Notes: generated from the letters alone by a model not told the origin. A DNA stretch of 50,891 bases from Oscillospiraceae bacterium (GCA_015064085.1 SVSX01000011.1:1-50891), one strand, 5' to 3'. Shown: positions 9,239 to 17,549, counted from the first letter of the stretch. Translations and numbers: made by a program.

Positions 9239-9316
9239 TTCGCTATCTCCTTTTTGATTTGTTTTGATTAGAAAAAACGCATAAATAAGAATGGAATATC
9301 CTCAAAAAAGCATAAA

Positions 9317-9348
9317 GGAACCAATGACCTCTGCAGACAGCTGGTTCC
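9317..9348 (-). promoter_or_regulatory. Leader hairpin of the V-ATPase operon
   Basis: In the roughly 125-nt 5' leader, GGAACCA pairs with TGGTTCC, with further partial pairing inside (CTGTCTGCAG). A T-rich run (TTTATGCTTTTTT) follows on the minus strand, so it could act as a weak attenuator. That role is a guess; no known riboswitch was recognised. Confidence 0.4.
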
Positions 9349-9369
9349 TCGAATAAATATTACCTCATC

Positions 9370-9398
9370 AGTATATCACATTGTGTTTTTTTTGTCAA
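9370..9398 (-). promoter_or_regulatory. Promoter of the V-ATPase operon
   Basis: Minus-strand -35 TTGACA (9393-9398), 17-bp spacer, -10 TATACT (9370-9375). This is near consensus and suits a constitutive, strongly expressed operon. Confidence 0.85.
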
Positions 9399-9463
9399 GC
9401 AGATTTTATAAATTTATGTATATATTCAAAAAATTCCACTTAAATAGATCCTTGACAGTTTTT

Positions 9464-9943
9464 TCAGGACTCTTTTACCCGTTTTCCTGAGATGTGCTCG
9501 GGGGTTAGCTTCAGAAGCAGGGTAGCTTTTCCGTGATCTCTGATCTCCTTTTGGATATACTCCTCGTCGAGGGTGAATTTTCGGCAGAGGGCGTTTGTGA
9601 TCGTAACGACCTTTTCGATATCGTCGATCACCTCGATCCTGCCGAAGACTATCACGCTGCGGACGTTGTACGCCCAATCTCCCTCCTCGCGGTATCCCTC
9701 TTCACAAACGCAGAAGGACACCTTGTCCGAGCGGCGGAGCGAGTCAAGACGGTGTCCGATCCTTCCGCAGTGGAAATATATACAGCCGTCGCCGACGTTG
9801 TAAAAATGGTTCATTGGCATAGCGTATGGATATCCGCTGTCGCCGTTGACCGCGAGTGTTCCGCGGGTCTCACGTGTGAGAAGCTCTATGGCTTCCTCCC
9901 TTGTGATCTCCTTGTTTTTCCTTGTGAGCTCTCTGAATGGCAT
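9464..9943 (-). CDS. Pyridoxamine 5'-phosphate oxidase-fold protein (NimA-like)
   Basis: 159 aa with the layout of the small FMN-binding split-barrel family annotated as pyridoxamine-phosphate-oxidase-related or NimA-like: an N-terminal helix REEAIELLTRE, a first strand GTLAVNGDSGYPYAMPMNH, then YFHCGRIGHRLDSLRR and KVSFCVCEE. Members bind flavin or heme; some reduce nitro-compounds. The substrate cannot be read from the sequence. The NimA-like label gives no evidence of drug resistance. It is monocistronic with its own promoter and an AAGGAGA ribosome site. Confidence 0.8.
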   Translation of the reverse strand: MPFRELTRKNKEITREEAIELLTRETRGTLAVNGDSGYPYAMPMNHFYNVGDGCIYFHCGRIGHRLDSLRRSDKVSFCVCEEGYREEGDWAYNVRSVIVFGRIEVIDDIEKVVTITNALCRKFTLDEEYIQKEIRDHGKATLLLKLTPEHISGKRVKES

Positions 9944-9973
9944 TTCATCTTCTCCTTGTGCTTTGATATATTT

Positions 9974-10002
9974 ATTTTAACCTATAGGAAGGTATTTTTC
10001 AA
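9974..10002 (-). promoter_or_regulatory. Promoter of the split-barrel protein gene
   Basis: Minus-strand -35 TTGAAA (9997-10002), 17-bp spacer, -10 TAAAAT (9974-9979), about 30 bp before the start codon. Confidence 0.65.
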
Positions 10003-10041
10003 TAGTTTTTTGAGGACGGGGAAAGAAATTTTGTAAAGCGC

Positions 10042-10070
10042 TTGACAAATTGGGAAGGATATGCTAAAAT
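10042..10070 (+). promoter_or_regulatory. Promoter of the pheST T-box transcript
   Basis: -35 TTGACA (10042-10047), 17-bp spacer, -10 TAAAAT (10065-10070). Confidence 0.8.
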
Positions 10071-10075
10071 GTATG

Positions 10076-10350
10076 AGTATAAAAGCGTTTGAGCAGGAAC
10101 AAGTATCCGAGGAGGGGCATCAGAGAGTCGTCGGGCGGTGCGAGACGATTGCCGTGAGTCGGTGAATTCATCCTGTGAGCTGCGGATTTAAAGCCGAGAG
10201 CGGCGAGTAGGTCTTGTCGGGAGCGACCGTTATATCGCGGGGGTGTGTCAGCACCCAAGGAGGCTCTTGCCGTGAGGCGGAGCGAAGCAGTGTGGTAACG
10301 CGGCTATTGCCGTCTCTGCGTTTTTCCATTTCGGGAAAACGCGGTTTTTT
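10076..10350 (+). promoter_or_regulatory. T-box riboswitch, phenylalanine (TTC specifier)
   Basis: Long structured leader between the promoter and pheS. The T-box bulge reads GCAGTGTGGTAACGCGG (10287-10303), a variant of the consensus AGGGTGGNACCGCG that still has TGGT to pair with the tRNA end ACCA. A candidate specifier TTC (Phe) sits at 10167-10169 in GTGAATTCATCC. Uncharged tRNA-Phe would stabilise the antiterminator and prevent the downstream terminator from forming. The gene context supports phenylalanine. The exact specifier was placed by eye. Confidence 0.88.
10316..10350 (+). terminator. T-box-controlled terminator
   Basis: Stem GCGTTTT/AAAACGC (10318-10324 and 10336-10342), extended by T-G and C-G pairs, followed by a T run from 10345. 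It is the off-state structure of the T-box. Confidence 0.85.
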
Positions 10351-10391
10351 TATTTTGTAAGGTTATATTTTAAATATTTGAGAGGTTTAAA

Positions 10392-11429
10392 ATGAAAGAA
10401 AAATTAGAAGCATTGCTCAAGGAGGGCTCGGCGAGGATCGAAGCCGCCCAATCCGAAAATGAGTTGCAGGAGGTAAAGGGTGCGCTTCTCGGTAAGCAGG
10501 GAAGCATCACCGAGCTCCTCAAGGAGATCCCGAAGCTTGACGTGGCTCTCCGTCCCGAGATGGGAAAGGCGGTAAACAACGTAAAAAATCTGCTTTCGGA
10601 GCAGATAGAGGGAAGACGCGAGGCGCTGAAGCTGAAGGCATCTGCGATCCCCGAGGACTTTGACTGCACAGTTCCGGGATTTGAGCCGAAGAGCGGAGGT
10701 CTGCATCCCATCACCCAGATGTGCTACGATCTTAACGACGCGTTCCGCTCTATGGGCTTTGAGGTCTTCTCAGGCCCTGAGATCACAAGCGAATACTATG
10801 CGTTCGACAATCTGAACTTCCCCCCCAACCACCCCGCAAGAGAGAGTATGGACACATATTGGCTTGAGGGACACGAGTCGGGCGAGGCAAACGACAAGCT
10901 CTGTCTCCGTCCTCACCTTACGGGCGACAGCGTCCGCTATATGCAGACACATAAGCCCCCCTTCCGCTTTGTCTATCCCGGAAGAGTTTACAGAAACGAG
11001 ACTACCGACGCCCGCCACGAGCGCGCTTTCTTCCAGTACGAGGCGCTTATCGTTGACAAGGACTTCACCTACACCGCGGGTAAGGTAATGATAAAGAGTA
11101 TTCTTCAGAAGGTCTTCGGACAGGACGTTCCCGTCCGTATGAGAGCGGGCTTCTTCCCCTTCGTTGAGCCCGGATTTGAGATAGATATGGGCTGCCTCGT
11201 TTGCGGAGGAAAGGGCTGCTCGGTTTGCAAGCACGTGGGCTGGATCGAGATAATGCCGGGCGGCACGCCTCACCCCAACGTACTTCGCGCGGCTGGACTT
11301 GACCCCGACGAGTACACGGGCTTCTACGTAAATATCGGTCTTGACAGACTCGTTATGATGCGTTACGGTGTTGACGACGTTCGCCTATTCCACAGCACCG
11401 ACCTCCGTTTCTTAAAGCAGTTCCATTAA
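10392..11429 (+). CDS. pheS: Phenylalanyl-tRNA synthetase alpha subunit
   Basis: 345 aa, typical length. The N-terminal coiled coil (about 1-90) binds tRNA. The class II catalytic core follows: motif 2 around YRNETTDARHERAFFQYE, and motif 3 near NIGLDRLVMMRYGVDDVR. PFVEPGFEIDM and the Cys-rich GCLVCGGKGCSVCKHVGW segment are usual in bacterial PheS. With PheT it charges tRNA-Phe as an alpha2-beta2 enzyme. It is controlled by the T-box and lies 16 bases before pheT. Confidence 0.97.
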   Translation: MKEKLEALLKEGSARIEAAQSENELQEVKGALLGKQGSITELLKEIPKLDVALRPEMGKAVNNVKNLLSEQIEGRREALKLKASAIPEDFDCTVPGFEPKSGGLHPITQMCYDLNDAFRSMGFEVFSGPEITSEYYAFDNLNFPPNHPARESMDTYWLEGHESGEANDKLCLRPHLTGDSVRYMQTHKPPFRFVYPGRVYRNETTDARHERAFFQYEALIVDKDFTYTAGKVMIKSILQKVFGQDVPVRMRAGFFPFVEPGFEIDMGCLVCGGKGCSVCKHVGWIEIMPGGTPHPNVLRAAGLDPDEYTGFYVNIGLDRLVMMRYGVDDVRLFHSTDLRFLKQFH

Positions 11430-11445
11430 GGAGGATTATAGAATT

Positions 11446-13881
11446 ATGAAATTATCGTTGAATTGGATAAAGGATTACGTAAAGCTTCCCGAGGATATGG
11501 ATCTCACAAGACTCGCGTACGATCTGACTATGTCTACCGTCGAGGTCGAGGGAGCTGAAAGCCTTGCTGAAAGGTTTGAAAAGATAATAGTCGGTGAGAT
11601 CAAGGAGGTCCTTCCTCACCCGAACGCCGACAAGCTTCGCGTCTGCCGTGTGGATATCGGCGAGGGTGAGATCAAGGATATCGTTTGCGGCGGTTCTAAC
11701 CTTGACGCGGGAATGAAGGTAGTTGTGGCTTGTCCCGGCGCTATGGTGCGTTGGCACGGCGAGGGTGAGCCTGTTGAGATAAAGAACGCAAAGCTTCGCG
11801 GTGTCGAGAGCTTCGGTATGATCTGCGCATCCGTGGAGGTGGGACTTGCCGATCTGTTCCCCGCGGGCGACGATCACGAGATAATGGACGTCACCTCCTT
11901 CGGTGCTCCCGCGGGTACTCCCCTTGCGGTGGCTCTCGGACTTGACGATATAATCCTTGAGATAGACAACAAGTCTATGACAAACCGTCCCGACCTCTGG
12001 GGTCACTACGGAATCGCGAGAGAGCTTGCGGCGCTTTACGATCTGCCTCTCGTTGAGTTCCCGAAATACACTCCCGACACCGAGGAGGAGTACGACGTAA
12101 GAATTGCCGACGTTGAAAGATGCCCGAGATTTATCGGCGCGAAGGTCGAAGGTCTTTCGGTGAAGCCCTCGCCCTTCGAGATGCAGAGCAGGATCTGGAG
12201 AGTAGGTATGCGTCCTATCAACGCTCTTGTTGATATTACAAACTACGTTATGCTGGCAACGGGTCAGCCTACACACGTTTACGATTCCAACCATATAATC
12301 GACCATATAGAGGTAAGACGCGCGAAGGAGGGAGAGAAGCTTCAGCTTCTCAACGATAAGGAGCTTCTGCTCTCGACCGACGATCTTGTTATCGCCGACG
12401 CTGAGGGCGCTGTCGGACTTGCGGGTGTTATGGGCGGAGCTAAGGATTCGGTGCTTCCCGAGACCGAGAGCGTTATCTTTGAGTGCGCTAACTTTGAGTC
12501 CCGCGGAATCAGAAGAACGGCGCTCCGTTACGACAACCGTACAGAGGCTTCCTCGCGTTACGAGAAGGCTGTTGACCCCGAGAGATGCGATCAGGCACTC
12601 TCGCTGGCTATGAAGCTCTTCTCAGAGCTTTATCCCGAGATGAAGGTCGTTTCTTTCAAGGACAGATACGAGAAGAAGCTTGAGAGAGCCGAGATCGATG
12701 TTGAGTTCGAGTGGCTCGACAGAAGACTTGGTAAGCGTATTCCTCAGGAGATCGTCGCAAAGAAGCTCGGTACTATGGGATATGACGTTACCTTCTCGGA
12801 TAAGGGAATGCACATCGTAGTTCCCACCTGGCGCTCAACGGGCGACGTTTCGATCAAGGCTGACATTATGGAAGAGGTAGCGCGTATGTACGGCTACGAG
12901 AACTTCGAGGCGACCACGATCACTACCTCCTTTGACGGCGCTATCAATCAGCTTTCGGTCGATCTTGTACGCAGAGTCAAGGAATATCTTGCTTTCCGCT
13001 GCGATATGCAGGAGATCTTCACATACCCCTGGATGACCGATGAGTTCGTGAACGCGCTTATGCCCACGACCGACGGTATCCTCGCTCTCGCAACGCCTCC
13101 CGCGCCCAACGAGAGATATATCCGCTCCTCGCTTTTGCCCAATATCTGCAAGGCGATAGTCAAGAATGAGCGCAATTTCGACGAGTTTGATATCTTTGAG
13201 GAGGCGCAGGTTTTCTTTGACGGTGACTATACCTCCGATTACGAGGGAGAGAAGCTTCCCGCCCAGAAGAAGCATTTGGGCTGCGCGTTCGTAGGCTCGT
13301 CGGACAAGGTGACCGAGCTCTTCAGACGCGCGAAGGGCGTTATAGGCTCTATGCCTCGCTTTACTCATATGGAGGGCTTTACCTTTGAAAAGATCGAGAA
13401 GCCTTATTGGGCAGACGAAACGGTATGGCTCAATATCTGTCTTAACGGCAAGAAGATAGGCGACCTTGCGCTCCTTTCCAAGAAGGCGGCTCTCGCCTGC
13501 GGTATCAAGGTGCTTTCGGCGGTGCTTGTTGAGCTTGATATGGACGAGCTTGTGCCCTTCAAGTCGAGGACCAACCGCTTCGCGAGAACTCCCGAGTTCC
13601 CGATGAACGAATACGACCTCTCCTTCCTTGTTGACTCGATGGTCAAGTGGGACGAGATCTACGCCGCTGTTATGACAAAGAAGAACGAGCTGCTCCGTGA
13701 CGTTACCTTTGTAGACGAGTACAAGGGTAAGCAGATCCCCGCGGGTAAGAAGTCGGTTACTATCCGTCTTGTTATCGGCTCGGGAGAGAAGACTCTCACG
13801 GGTGCGGAGATCGAGACCGTCGCAAACGGCGTTGTCAAGAAGCTTGTCAAGAATATCGGCGCTGAGGTGCGTACAGTCTGA
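11446..13881 (+). CDS. pheT: Phenylalanyl-tRNA synthetase beta subunit
   Basis: 811 aa, full length. In order: an N-terminal EMAP-like tRNA-binding domain (about 40-155, with ADKLRVCRVDIGEG), the B3/B4 editing domain (about 210-380), the B5 domain (about 400-475), a catalytic-like core, and the C-terminal anticodon-binding FDX-ACB domain (about 715-811, beginning TPEFPMNEYDLSFLV). It follows pheS closely behind GGAGG, so the two are co-transcribed and co-regulated by the T-box. Confidence 0.97.
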   Translation: MKLSLNWIKDYVKLPEDMDLTRLAYDLTMSTVEVEGAESLAERFEKIIVGEIKEVLPHPNADKLRVCRVDIGEGEIKDIVCGGSNLDAGMKVVVACPGAMVRWHGEGEPVEIKNAKLRGVESFGMICASVEVGLADLFPAGDDHEIMDVTSFGAPAGTPLAVALGLDDIILEIDNKSMTNRPDLWGHYGIARELAALYDLPLVEFPKYTPDTEEEYDVRIADVERCPRFIGAKVEGLSVKPSPFEMQSRIWRVGMRPINALVDITNYVMLATGQPTHVYDSNHIIDHIEVRRAKEGEKLQLLNDKELLLSTDDLVIADAEGAVGLAGVMGGAKDSVLPETESVIFECANFESRGIRRTALRYDNRTEASSRYEKAVDPERCDQALSLAMKLFSELYPEMKVVSFKDRYEKKLERAEIDVEFEWLDRRLGKRIPQEIVAKKLGTMGYDVTFSDKGMHIVVPTWRSTGDVSIKADIMEEVARMYGYENFEATTITTSFDGAINQLSVDLVRRVKEYLAFRCDMQEIFTYPWMTDEFVNALMPTTDGILALATPPAPNERYIRSSLLPNICKAIVKNERNFDEFDIFEEAQVFFDGDYTSDYEGEKLPAQKKHLGCAFVGSSDKVTELFRRAKGVIGSMPRFTHMEGFTFEKIEKPYWADETVWLNICLNGKKIGDLALLSKKAALACGIKVLSAVLVELDMDELVPFKSRTNRFARTPEFPMNEYDLSFLVDSMVKWDEIYAAVMTKKNELLRDVTFVDEYKGKQIPAGKKSVTIRLVIGSGEKTLTGAEIETVANGVVKKLVKNIGAEVRTV

Positions 13882-13903
13882 TAAAAGCAAAACAAATATT
13901 AAA

Positions 13904-13948
13904 ACCGCTTTTTCGGTCGTCTTTCTGACTGAAAAAGCGGTCTTTTTT
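13904..13948. terminator. Terminator after pheT
   Basis: Stem ACCGCTTTTTC/GAAAAAGCGGT (13904-13914 and 13931-13941), extended by inner pairs, then TCTTTTTT. It may also serve the convergent membrane-protein operon ending at 13973. Confidence 0.85.
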
Positions 13949-13972
13949 GCTATTTCAACCTCAGGTGAGAGG

Positions 13973-14383
13973 TTATTTCATCAGCTCGTCGGTGAGCCTC
14001 AGTATCTCGGGGGCGATCTTCTTGCGCTCACGGGTGACTGTGAAATTATAGATGGGGTATGCCAGTGCGGCAAGCGCTCCGCCCACAATTCCTATAAGAA
14101 TTCCGATGGGCATTACAAGATGATCGTGAGAGCTAAGGAGCATCTCGCCGAGAGTGGTCATAATAAAGCTGAGCCCCACGCCGAGAATAAGTGTGCCGAG
14201 TATTCCAATGACAAGAGAGACTGCCTGAGCCTTCTTCGTGACTCCCTCGTCGAGGCGGCGAAGGCGCTCCATTTTGTTCTCGCTTTCTGTTCTCGGGATA
14301 TATTTCTCACGGATCCTTTTGAGCTCCTCCTGCTCCTTTGCGGAGTAGGTATAGGAAAATCCGTCTTTATTGTTTTTATCCAT
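13973..14383 (-). CDS. Small two-helix membrane protein, paralogue of 21576-21944
   Basis: 136 aa, no named family recognised. A charged N-terminus (1-48) contains ERLRRLDEGVTKKA, followed by two long hydrophobic helices (about 53-78 and 88-112), a YPIYN turn, and a charged tail ending EILRLTDELMK. The 122-aa protein at 21576-21944 has the same plan: RRLDAEVKR, two helices, YPIYK, and EILKLSEKIM. It is the last gene of the response-regulator operon and overlaps the stop of the previous gene by one base (TAATG), with AAGGAGA before it. A sensor-accessory role is a guess from context. Confidence 0.75.
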   Translation of the reverse strand: MDKNNKDGFSYTYSAKEQEELKRIREKYIPRTESENKMERLRRLDEGVTKKAQAVSLVIGILGTLILGVGLSFIMTTLGEMLLSSHDHLVMPIGILIGIVGGALAALAYPIYNFTVTRERKKIAPEILRLTDELMK

Positions 14384-15279
14384 TATTTGTCTCCTTGAGT
14401 TTTACTTTCTTCTTTTAATTTTTTCAATTTCCTGTTTGCCCGAACGATCATAAAAATTGCCATAGTAACTATAAAGAGCGATATGGCAACGCCCGTCAGA
14501 GTAAGCATAAGCCGACGGAACTCGGCGCTCTCGCCCTGACCCCAGGTGGTGAGCATCGTTGACTCAAGGGTCAGCATAGAGACGCAGGCAGCCGCGAGGC
14601 TGATAGCCTTTGAGGCTGAATAGACGGGGCTGTTATATTTTCTGTATCTTACGTTGTTTACGATAGCCACGGTAAACGCGGTGAAGGTGTAGGTCGCCAG
14701 CATTATCGTCGTTATCTCGTGATGAATGAAGGTCCTGTTCCAATATACCATAAAGAAGATAATAAGAGCGAGGGCAAGGTTCATCACAAGGAATACCCAG
14801 CCGCAGGCGCGGTATTTTTTCAGCTCCTCGCGCATTTTTTCTCCCGCCTTGTGAGTGCTTGTGTATCTGACAAGGAAGAAGCGCATTACCGCCAACGAGA
14901 GGTAATATCCGCCAAGGGAATAGAACCAGAAGGTGTGGTGAATGTATCCGAGCCAGAACTGAAAGGCGGCGTAGGCGGCGTTCCATATAAGTGAGCCGTA
15001 AAGGGAGGTGTTCACGCGCAGACGGTCGTCGCTTTGCCACCGTTTTGCGTATTTGTTTTCATTTTTGAAGTTTTTAAAGAATTTTATAAGGTAGGGGATC
15101 TTGAAGCACCATACCGTGAGAGTGTACGCCGCAAGGACGTACGAGATTATTGCCACGGGTGAGTCGCTTCCGAGGGCGATCATAGACCACACAAGAAAGG
15201 CGGTGGATATGGGCAAAAGCAGGATCATAATGGCGATGTGGGGGAATAACAGTGTTTTACCGAGCTTCTTCCAATTCAT
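14383..15279 (-). CDS. Polytopic membrane protein of unknown function
   Basis: 298 aa with about eight predicted membrane helices, for example around 13-36, 42-60, 95-112, 118-137, 160-182, 188-210, 222-240 and 250-275, and a Lys-rich C-terminus. No family motif was recognised. It is translationally linked to the kinase: its ATG lies 23 bases inside the kinase gene, behind AAGGAGAG. That position suggests work with the two-component system, perhaps as an accessory sensor, but nothing in the protein proves this. Confidence 0.7.
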   Translation of the reverse strand: MNWKKLGKTLLFPHIAIMILLLPISTAFLVWSMIALGSDSPVAIISYVLAAYTLTVWCFKIPYLIKFFKNFKNENKYAKRWQSDDRLRVNTSLYGSLIWNAAYAAFQFWLGYIHHTFWFYSLGGYYLSLAVMRFFLVRYTSTHKAGEKMREELKKYRACGWVFLVMNLALALIIFFMVYWNRTFIHHEITTIMLATYTFTAFTVAIVNNVRYRKYNSPVYSASKAISLAAACVSMLTLESTMLTTWGQGESAEFRRLMLTLTGVAISLFIVTMAIFMIVRANRKLKKLKEESKTQGDK

Positions 15280-16354
15280 TGTTTTCTCTCCTTATCTTAA
15301 CTGTGAAGGTCGTTCCGACGCCGACGGTGCTTTCGACGGCGATCTCGCCGCGGGTTATATCGACTACGCGCTTTACAAGCGCCAAGCCGAGCCCGTTGCC
15401 CGAGGTGGCGTGAGATGAGTCTCCCTGATAAAATTTCTCAAAGATGTGAGCGCCGATCTCGGGGGTCATTCCGCAGCCCGTGTCGCTTACCCTTACGACG
15501 GCGTAGCCGTCCTCGGTGGAAAGTGAGAGCGATACCCTGCCGCCCTCCTCGGTAAACTTGAAGGCGTTGGAAAAGAGATTGTTCCACACGAGGGAGAGAA
15601 GCTCGCTGTCGGCAGAAACGGTGATATCCTCCTCAAGATCGGTATCGATCTCAATTCCGCGGCTCTCCCAGATGTTTTCATATTGCAACAGGCACTCGCA
15701 AAGCTGCTCACCGAGGTCGTAGCTTTCTGCCTTGGGGTAGATCTGCTGGTTTTCCAGACGGTTGAGCTTGAGGATATTGGTCATCATATCCGAGAGCCTT
15801 TTTGAGGCGTTGGTTATCGCCTTTGCGTATTCTATCCGCTTCTCGTCGGATATATCGGGAGCTTTTAGGAGTGTTCCGTAGTTCTGTATCACCGCGAGTG
15901 GAGTTTTCAGCTCGTGGGAGACGTTAGCCACAAAATCGGTGCGGAGGGTCTCGACTCCCGAGAGCTCCTCTGCCATTTTGTTTATACATCTGATAATATC
16001 GTTGAATTTGTCGTCCGAGACGAATTTCGATACGGTGGGAACTCTCACGTTGAAGTCGCCCTGTATCATCTTTTCAGCCGCGTCGGAGATCAGCTTTACA
16101 GGTCGGTCGACGGTGAGTTTTCTTCTTATCGCGTCGAGCACCGTGAAAATGAGGCTCAAAAGGATCACGTTCCAGAAGGTGAGCTTAGCCGCGAGAGCAA
16201 TATTCTCACCCGTGAAGGTAATGTCAAGGCTTTTCGAAAGAACATTCAAAAAGAGGGTCATACAAGAGGTTATGACGAATGCCACCAGCAAAAAGAAGGT
16301 GGTGTAATGTCCGAGCGCCTTCAATAGAGCGTTTATTTTTTTGTTTTTGATCAT
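15257..16354 (-). CDS. Sensor histidine kinase
   Basis: 365 aa with the start at 16354, where AGGCGGTGATAAA precedes the ATG and ATGA overlaps the regulator's stop. Two membrane helices (about 15-38 and 57-76) flank a very short outer loop of some 20 residues, the intramembrane-sensing type. A HAMP-like linker follows, then HisKA with SHELKTP (His147), and an ATPase domain with SLVWNNLFSNAFKF (N box), VSDTGCGM (G1) and GNGLGLALVKRV (G2). It should phosphorylate the regulator encoded just upstream. The tiny sensor loop resembles kinases that sense envelope damage through ABC transporters. Confidence 0.93.
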   Translation of the reverse strand: MIKNKKINALLKALGHYTTFFLLVAFVITSCMTLFLNVLSKSLDITFTGENIALAAKLTFWNVILLSLIFTVLDAIRRKLTVDRPVKLISDAAEKMIQGDFNVRVPTVSKFVSDDKFNDIIRCINKMAEELSGVETLRTDFVANVSHELKTPLAVIQNYGTLLKAPDISDEKRIEYAKAITNASKRLSDMMTNILKLNRLENQQIYPKAESYDLGEQLCECLLQYENIWESRGIEIDTDLEEDITVSADSELLSLVWNNLFSNAFKFTEEGGRVSLSLSTEDGYAVVRVSDTGCGMTPEIGAHIFEKFYQGDSSHATSGNGLGLALVKRVVDITRGEIAVESTVGVGTTFTVKIRRENNELEEAR

Positions 16355-17022
16355 TTTATCACCGCCTTGTAGCCGAGACCGTGGACGGTCTGGATCTCGA
16401 AGGCGTCGCACCCCGAGAGCTTCGCGCGGAGCTTAGTCATATATACGTCGACGGTCCTTGTACTCGTCTGTGTATCCACGTCCCAGAATTCGTCCATAAG
16501 CTGAGTGCGTGTGAAGGTCTTTTTGGGGTAGGAGAGGAGCTTATAGAGCAGGTCAAACTCCCTTGCGGTGAGGGATATCTCATTTCCGTCAAGGGTGGCG
16601 CTTCGCTCGTCGGCGTCCATAATGAAATTGCCTACCTCAAGGCGGCGGCTCGAAGCGATCTTTGAGCGGCGGAGGAGCGCGCCGATGCGGAGAAAGAGCT
16701 CGTCGAGGTCGATGGGCTTTGTCATATAATCGTCGATGCCTATGCGGAAGCCTCTCTGCTTTGAGGCAAAATCGTCACGGGCAGACATAAAGAGTATAGG
16801 AATATCGGTATTGAGTGAGCGCACGGTCTTCGCGAACTCGAAGCCGTCTATATCGGGCATCATAATGTCAGAGACAATAAGATCAAAGGTGGTTTTATAC
16901 ATTTCGTCGTAGGCTTCGTCGGCAGAAAGACATCCTACAGCCTCATAGCCGCTGTTATTAAGAAAAGAGCACACGCTGCGATTGAGGTCGCGGTCGTCCT
17001 CAACAACTAAGATCTTGAACAT
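16351..17022 (-). CDS. OmpR/PhoB-family response regulator
   Basis: 223 aa. The receiver domain (1-115) has the acidic pair Glu8/Asp9-Asp10, phospho-acceptor Asp52 in VSDIMMPD, Ser80 in FMSARDD, and Lys102 in TKPID. The winged-helix DNA-binding domain (about 125-223) has LTAREFDLLYKLLS and the recognition-helix region RTVDVYMTKLRAKL. It is the first gene of the operon. An AAC-N8-AAC direct repeat with 11-bp period, typical of OmpR-family sites, lies upstream of its own -10 and also upstream of the ABC cassette. Confidence 0.95.
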   Translation of the reverse strand: MFKILVVEDDRDLNRSVCSFLNNSGYEAVGCLSADEAYDEMYKTTFDLIVSDIMMPDIDGFEFAKTVRSLNTDIPILFMSARDDFASKQRGFRIGIDDYMTKPIDLDELFLRIGALLRRSKIASSRRLEVGNFIMDADERSATLDGNEISLTAREFDLLYKLLSYPKKTFTRTQLMDEFWDVDTQTSTRTVDVYMTKLRAKLSGCDAFEIQTVHGLGYKAVIK

Positions 17023-17062
17023 AATCTATCCCTCCGATGTGGATTTTCACTGATATACCCCT

Positions 17063-17108
17063 ATTATAACATACAAATGTTAAAGTTTTGTTTGCGTTCT
17101 TGAAAAAA
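17063..17108 (-). promoter_or_regulatory. Response-regulator promoter with candidate operator
   Basis: Extended -10 TGTTATAAT on the minus strand (17063-17071) with no good -35. Directly upstream, plus-strand blocks AAATGTT (17075-17081), GTTTTGTT (17085-17092) and TCTTGAAAAAA (17098-17108) also occur at 22023-22053 before the ABC cassette. On the minus strand this holds AACAAAAC-TTT-AACATTT, an 11-bp direct repeat. Autoregulation is inferred. Confidence 0.5.
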
Positions 17109-17118
17109 GTGAAAATAA

Positions 17119-17448
17119 TTATACTGTAATTACGGTAATTTTCTTGTTCAGCTTTTTCGCGTAGCTTATCGTGCTCATAGTGCCGCGTGATCTTCCGTCC
17201 CATATTGCAAGGACCTCATCTGCGATATCTACCATTTTTTTATTTCTGATGATCGGTGCTGCTTTCCCGAATTTACAGTATTCTGGTCTGAGTATAAGCT
17301 TTGATATTTTATGTTGGTCGGCATAATCTTCGGCAAGAGCATCTATGCCGTAAGCCCCACCGCTAATAATAAGCTCGGTATCGGCAGGTATATGATCGGA
17401 AAAATCAAATTCGGAAATATTTCTTGAACCAACGATTAACAGCTTCAT
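17119..17448 (-). CDS. SLOG/DUF2493-like nucleotide-binding protein
   Basis: 109 aa, a single Rossmann-like domain. It has the N-terminal strand and loop LLIVGSRN, then ISGGAYGIDALAEDYA, APIIRNKKMVDIAD and WDGRSRGTMSTI. These match the DUF2493/YspA-like branch of the SLOG superfamily, which is thought to bind nucleotides or nucleotide-derived signals. No partner enzyme is fused. The gene is divergent from a small HTH gene and the two promoters share their -35 bases, so they are probably controlled together. Its biological role is unknown. Confidence 0.78.
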   Translation of the reverse strand: MKLLIVGSRNISEFDFSDHIPADTELIISGGAYGIDALAEDYADQHKISKLILRPEYCKFGKAAPIIRNKKMVDIADEVLAIWDGRSRGTMSTISYAKKLNKKITVITV

Positions 17449-17478
17449 AAATTCACATCCTTTGTATATAGTTATATA

Positions 17479-17507
17479 AGTATATATCCAAATAAGGGAA
17501 TTGTCAA
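17479..17507 (-). promoter_or_regulatory. Promoter of the SLOG gene
   Basis: Minus-strand -35 TTGACA (17502-17507), 17-bp spacer, -10 TATACT (17479-17484). The -35 overlaps that of the divergent promoter. Confidence 0.8.
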
Positions 17508-17518
17508 GAGGATATATA
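17481..17518. promoter_or_regulatory. Candidate operator: inverted repeat between divergent genes
   Basis: TATATATCC (17481-17489) and GGATATATA (17510-17518) are perfect inverted arms 20 bases apart, centred near the shared -35. Outer imperfect arms CCTTTGTATATAG (from 17459) and GAATATATACAAGG (from 17526) continue the symmetry. The encoded HTH protein is the obvious candidate ligand. Confidence 0.5.
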
Positions 17519-17529
17519 TTTTTTAGAAT
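17501..17529 (+). promoter_or_regulatory. Promoter of the small HTH gene
   Basis: -35 TTGTCA (17501-17506), 17-bp spacer, -10 TAGAAT (17524-17529), then AAGGTGGTGA before the ATG at 17550. Confidence 0.65.
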
Positions 17530-17549
17530 ATATACAAGGTGGTGATGAT

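Noticed and set aside
9464-9943. Nitroimidazole-resistance gene
   Set aside because: The split-barrel fold is shared by many unrelated enzymes, and nothing here shows the specific drug-reducing function.
12835-13890. 351-aa open frame opposite pheT
   Set aside because: It lies fully inside a well-supported gene on the other strand and shows no domain.
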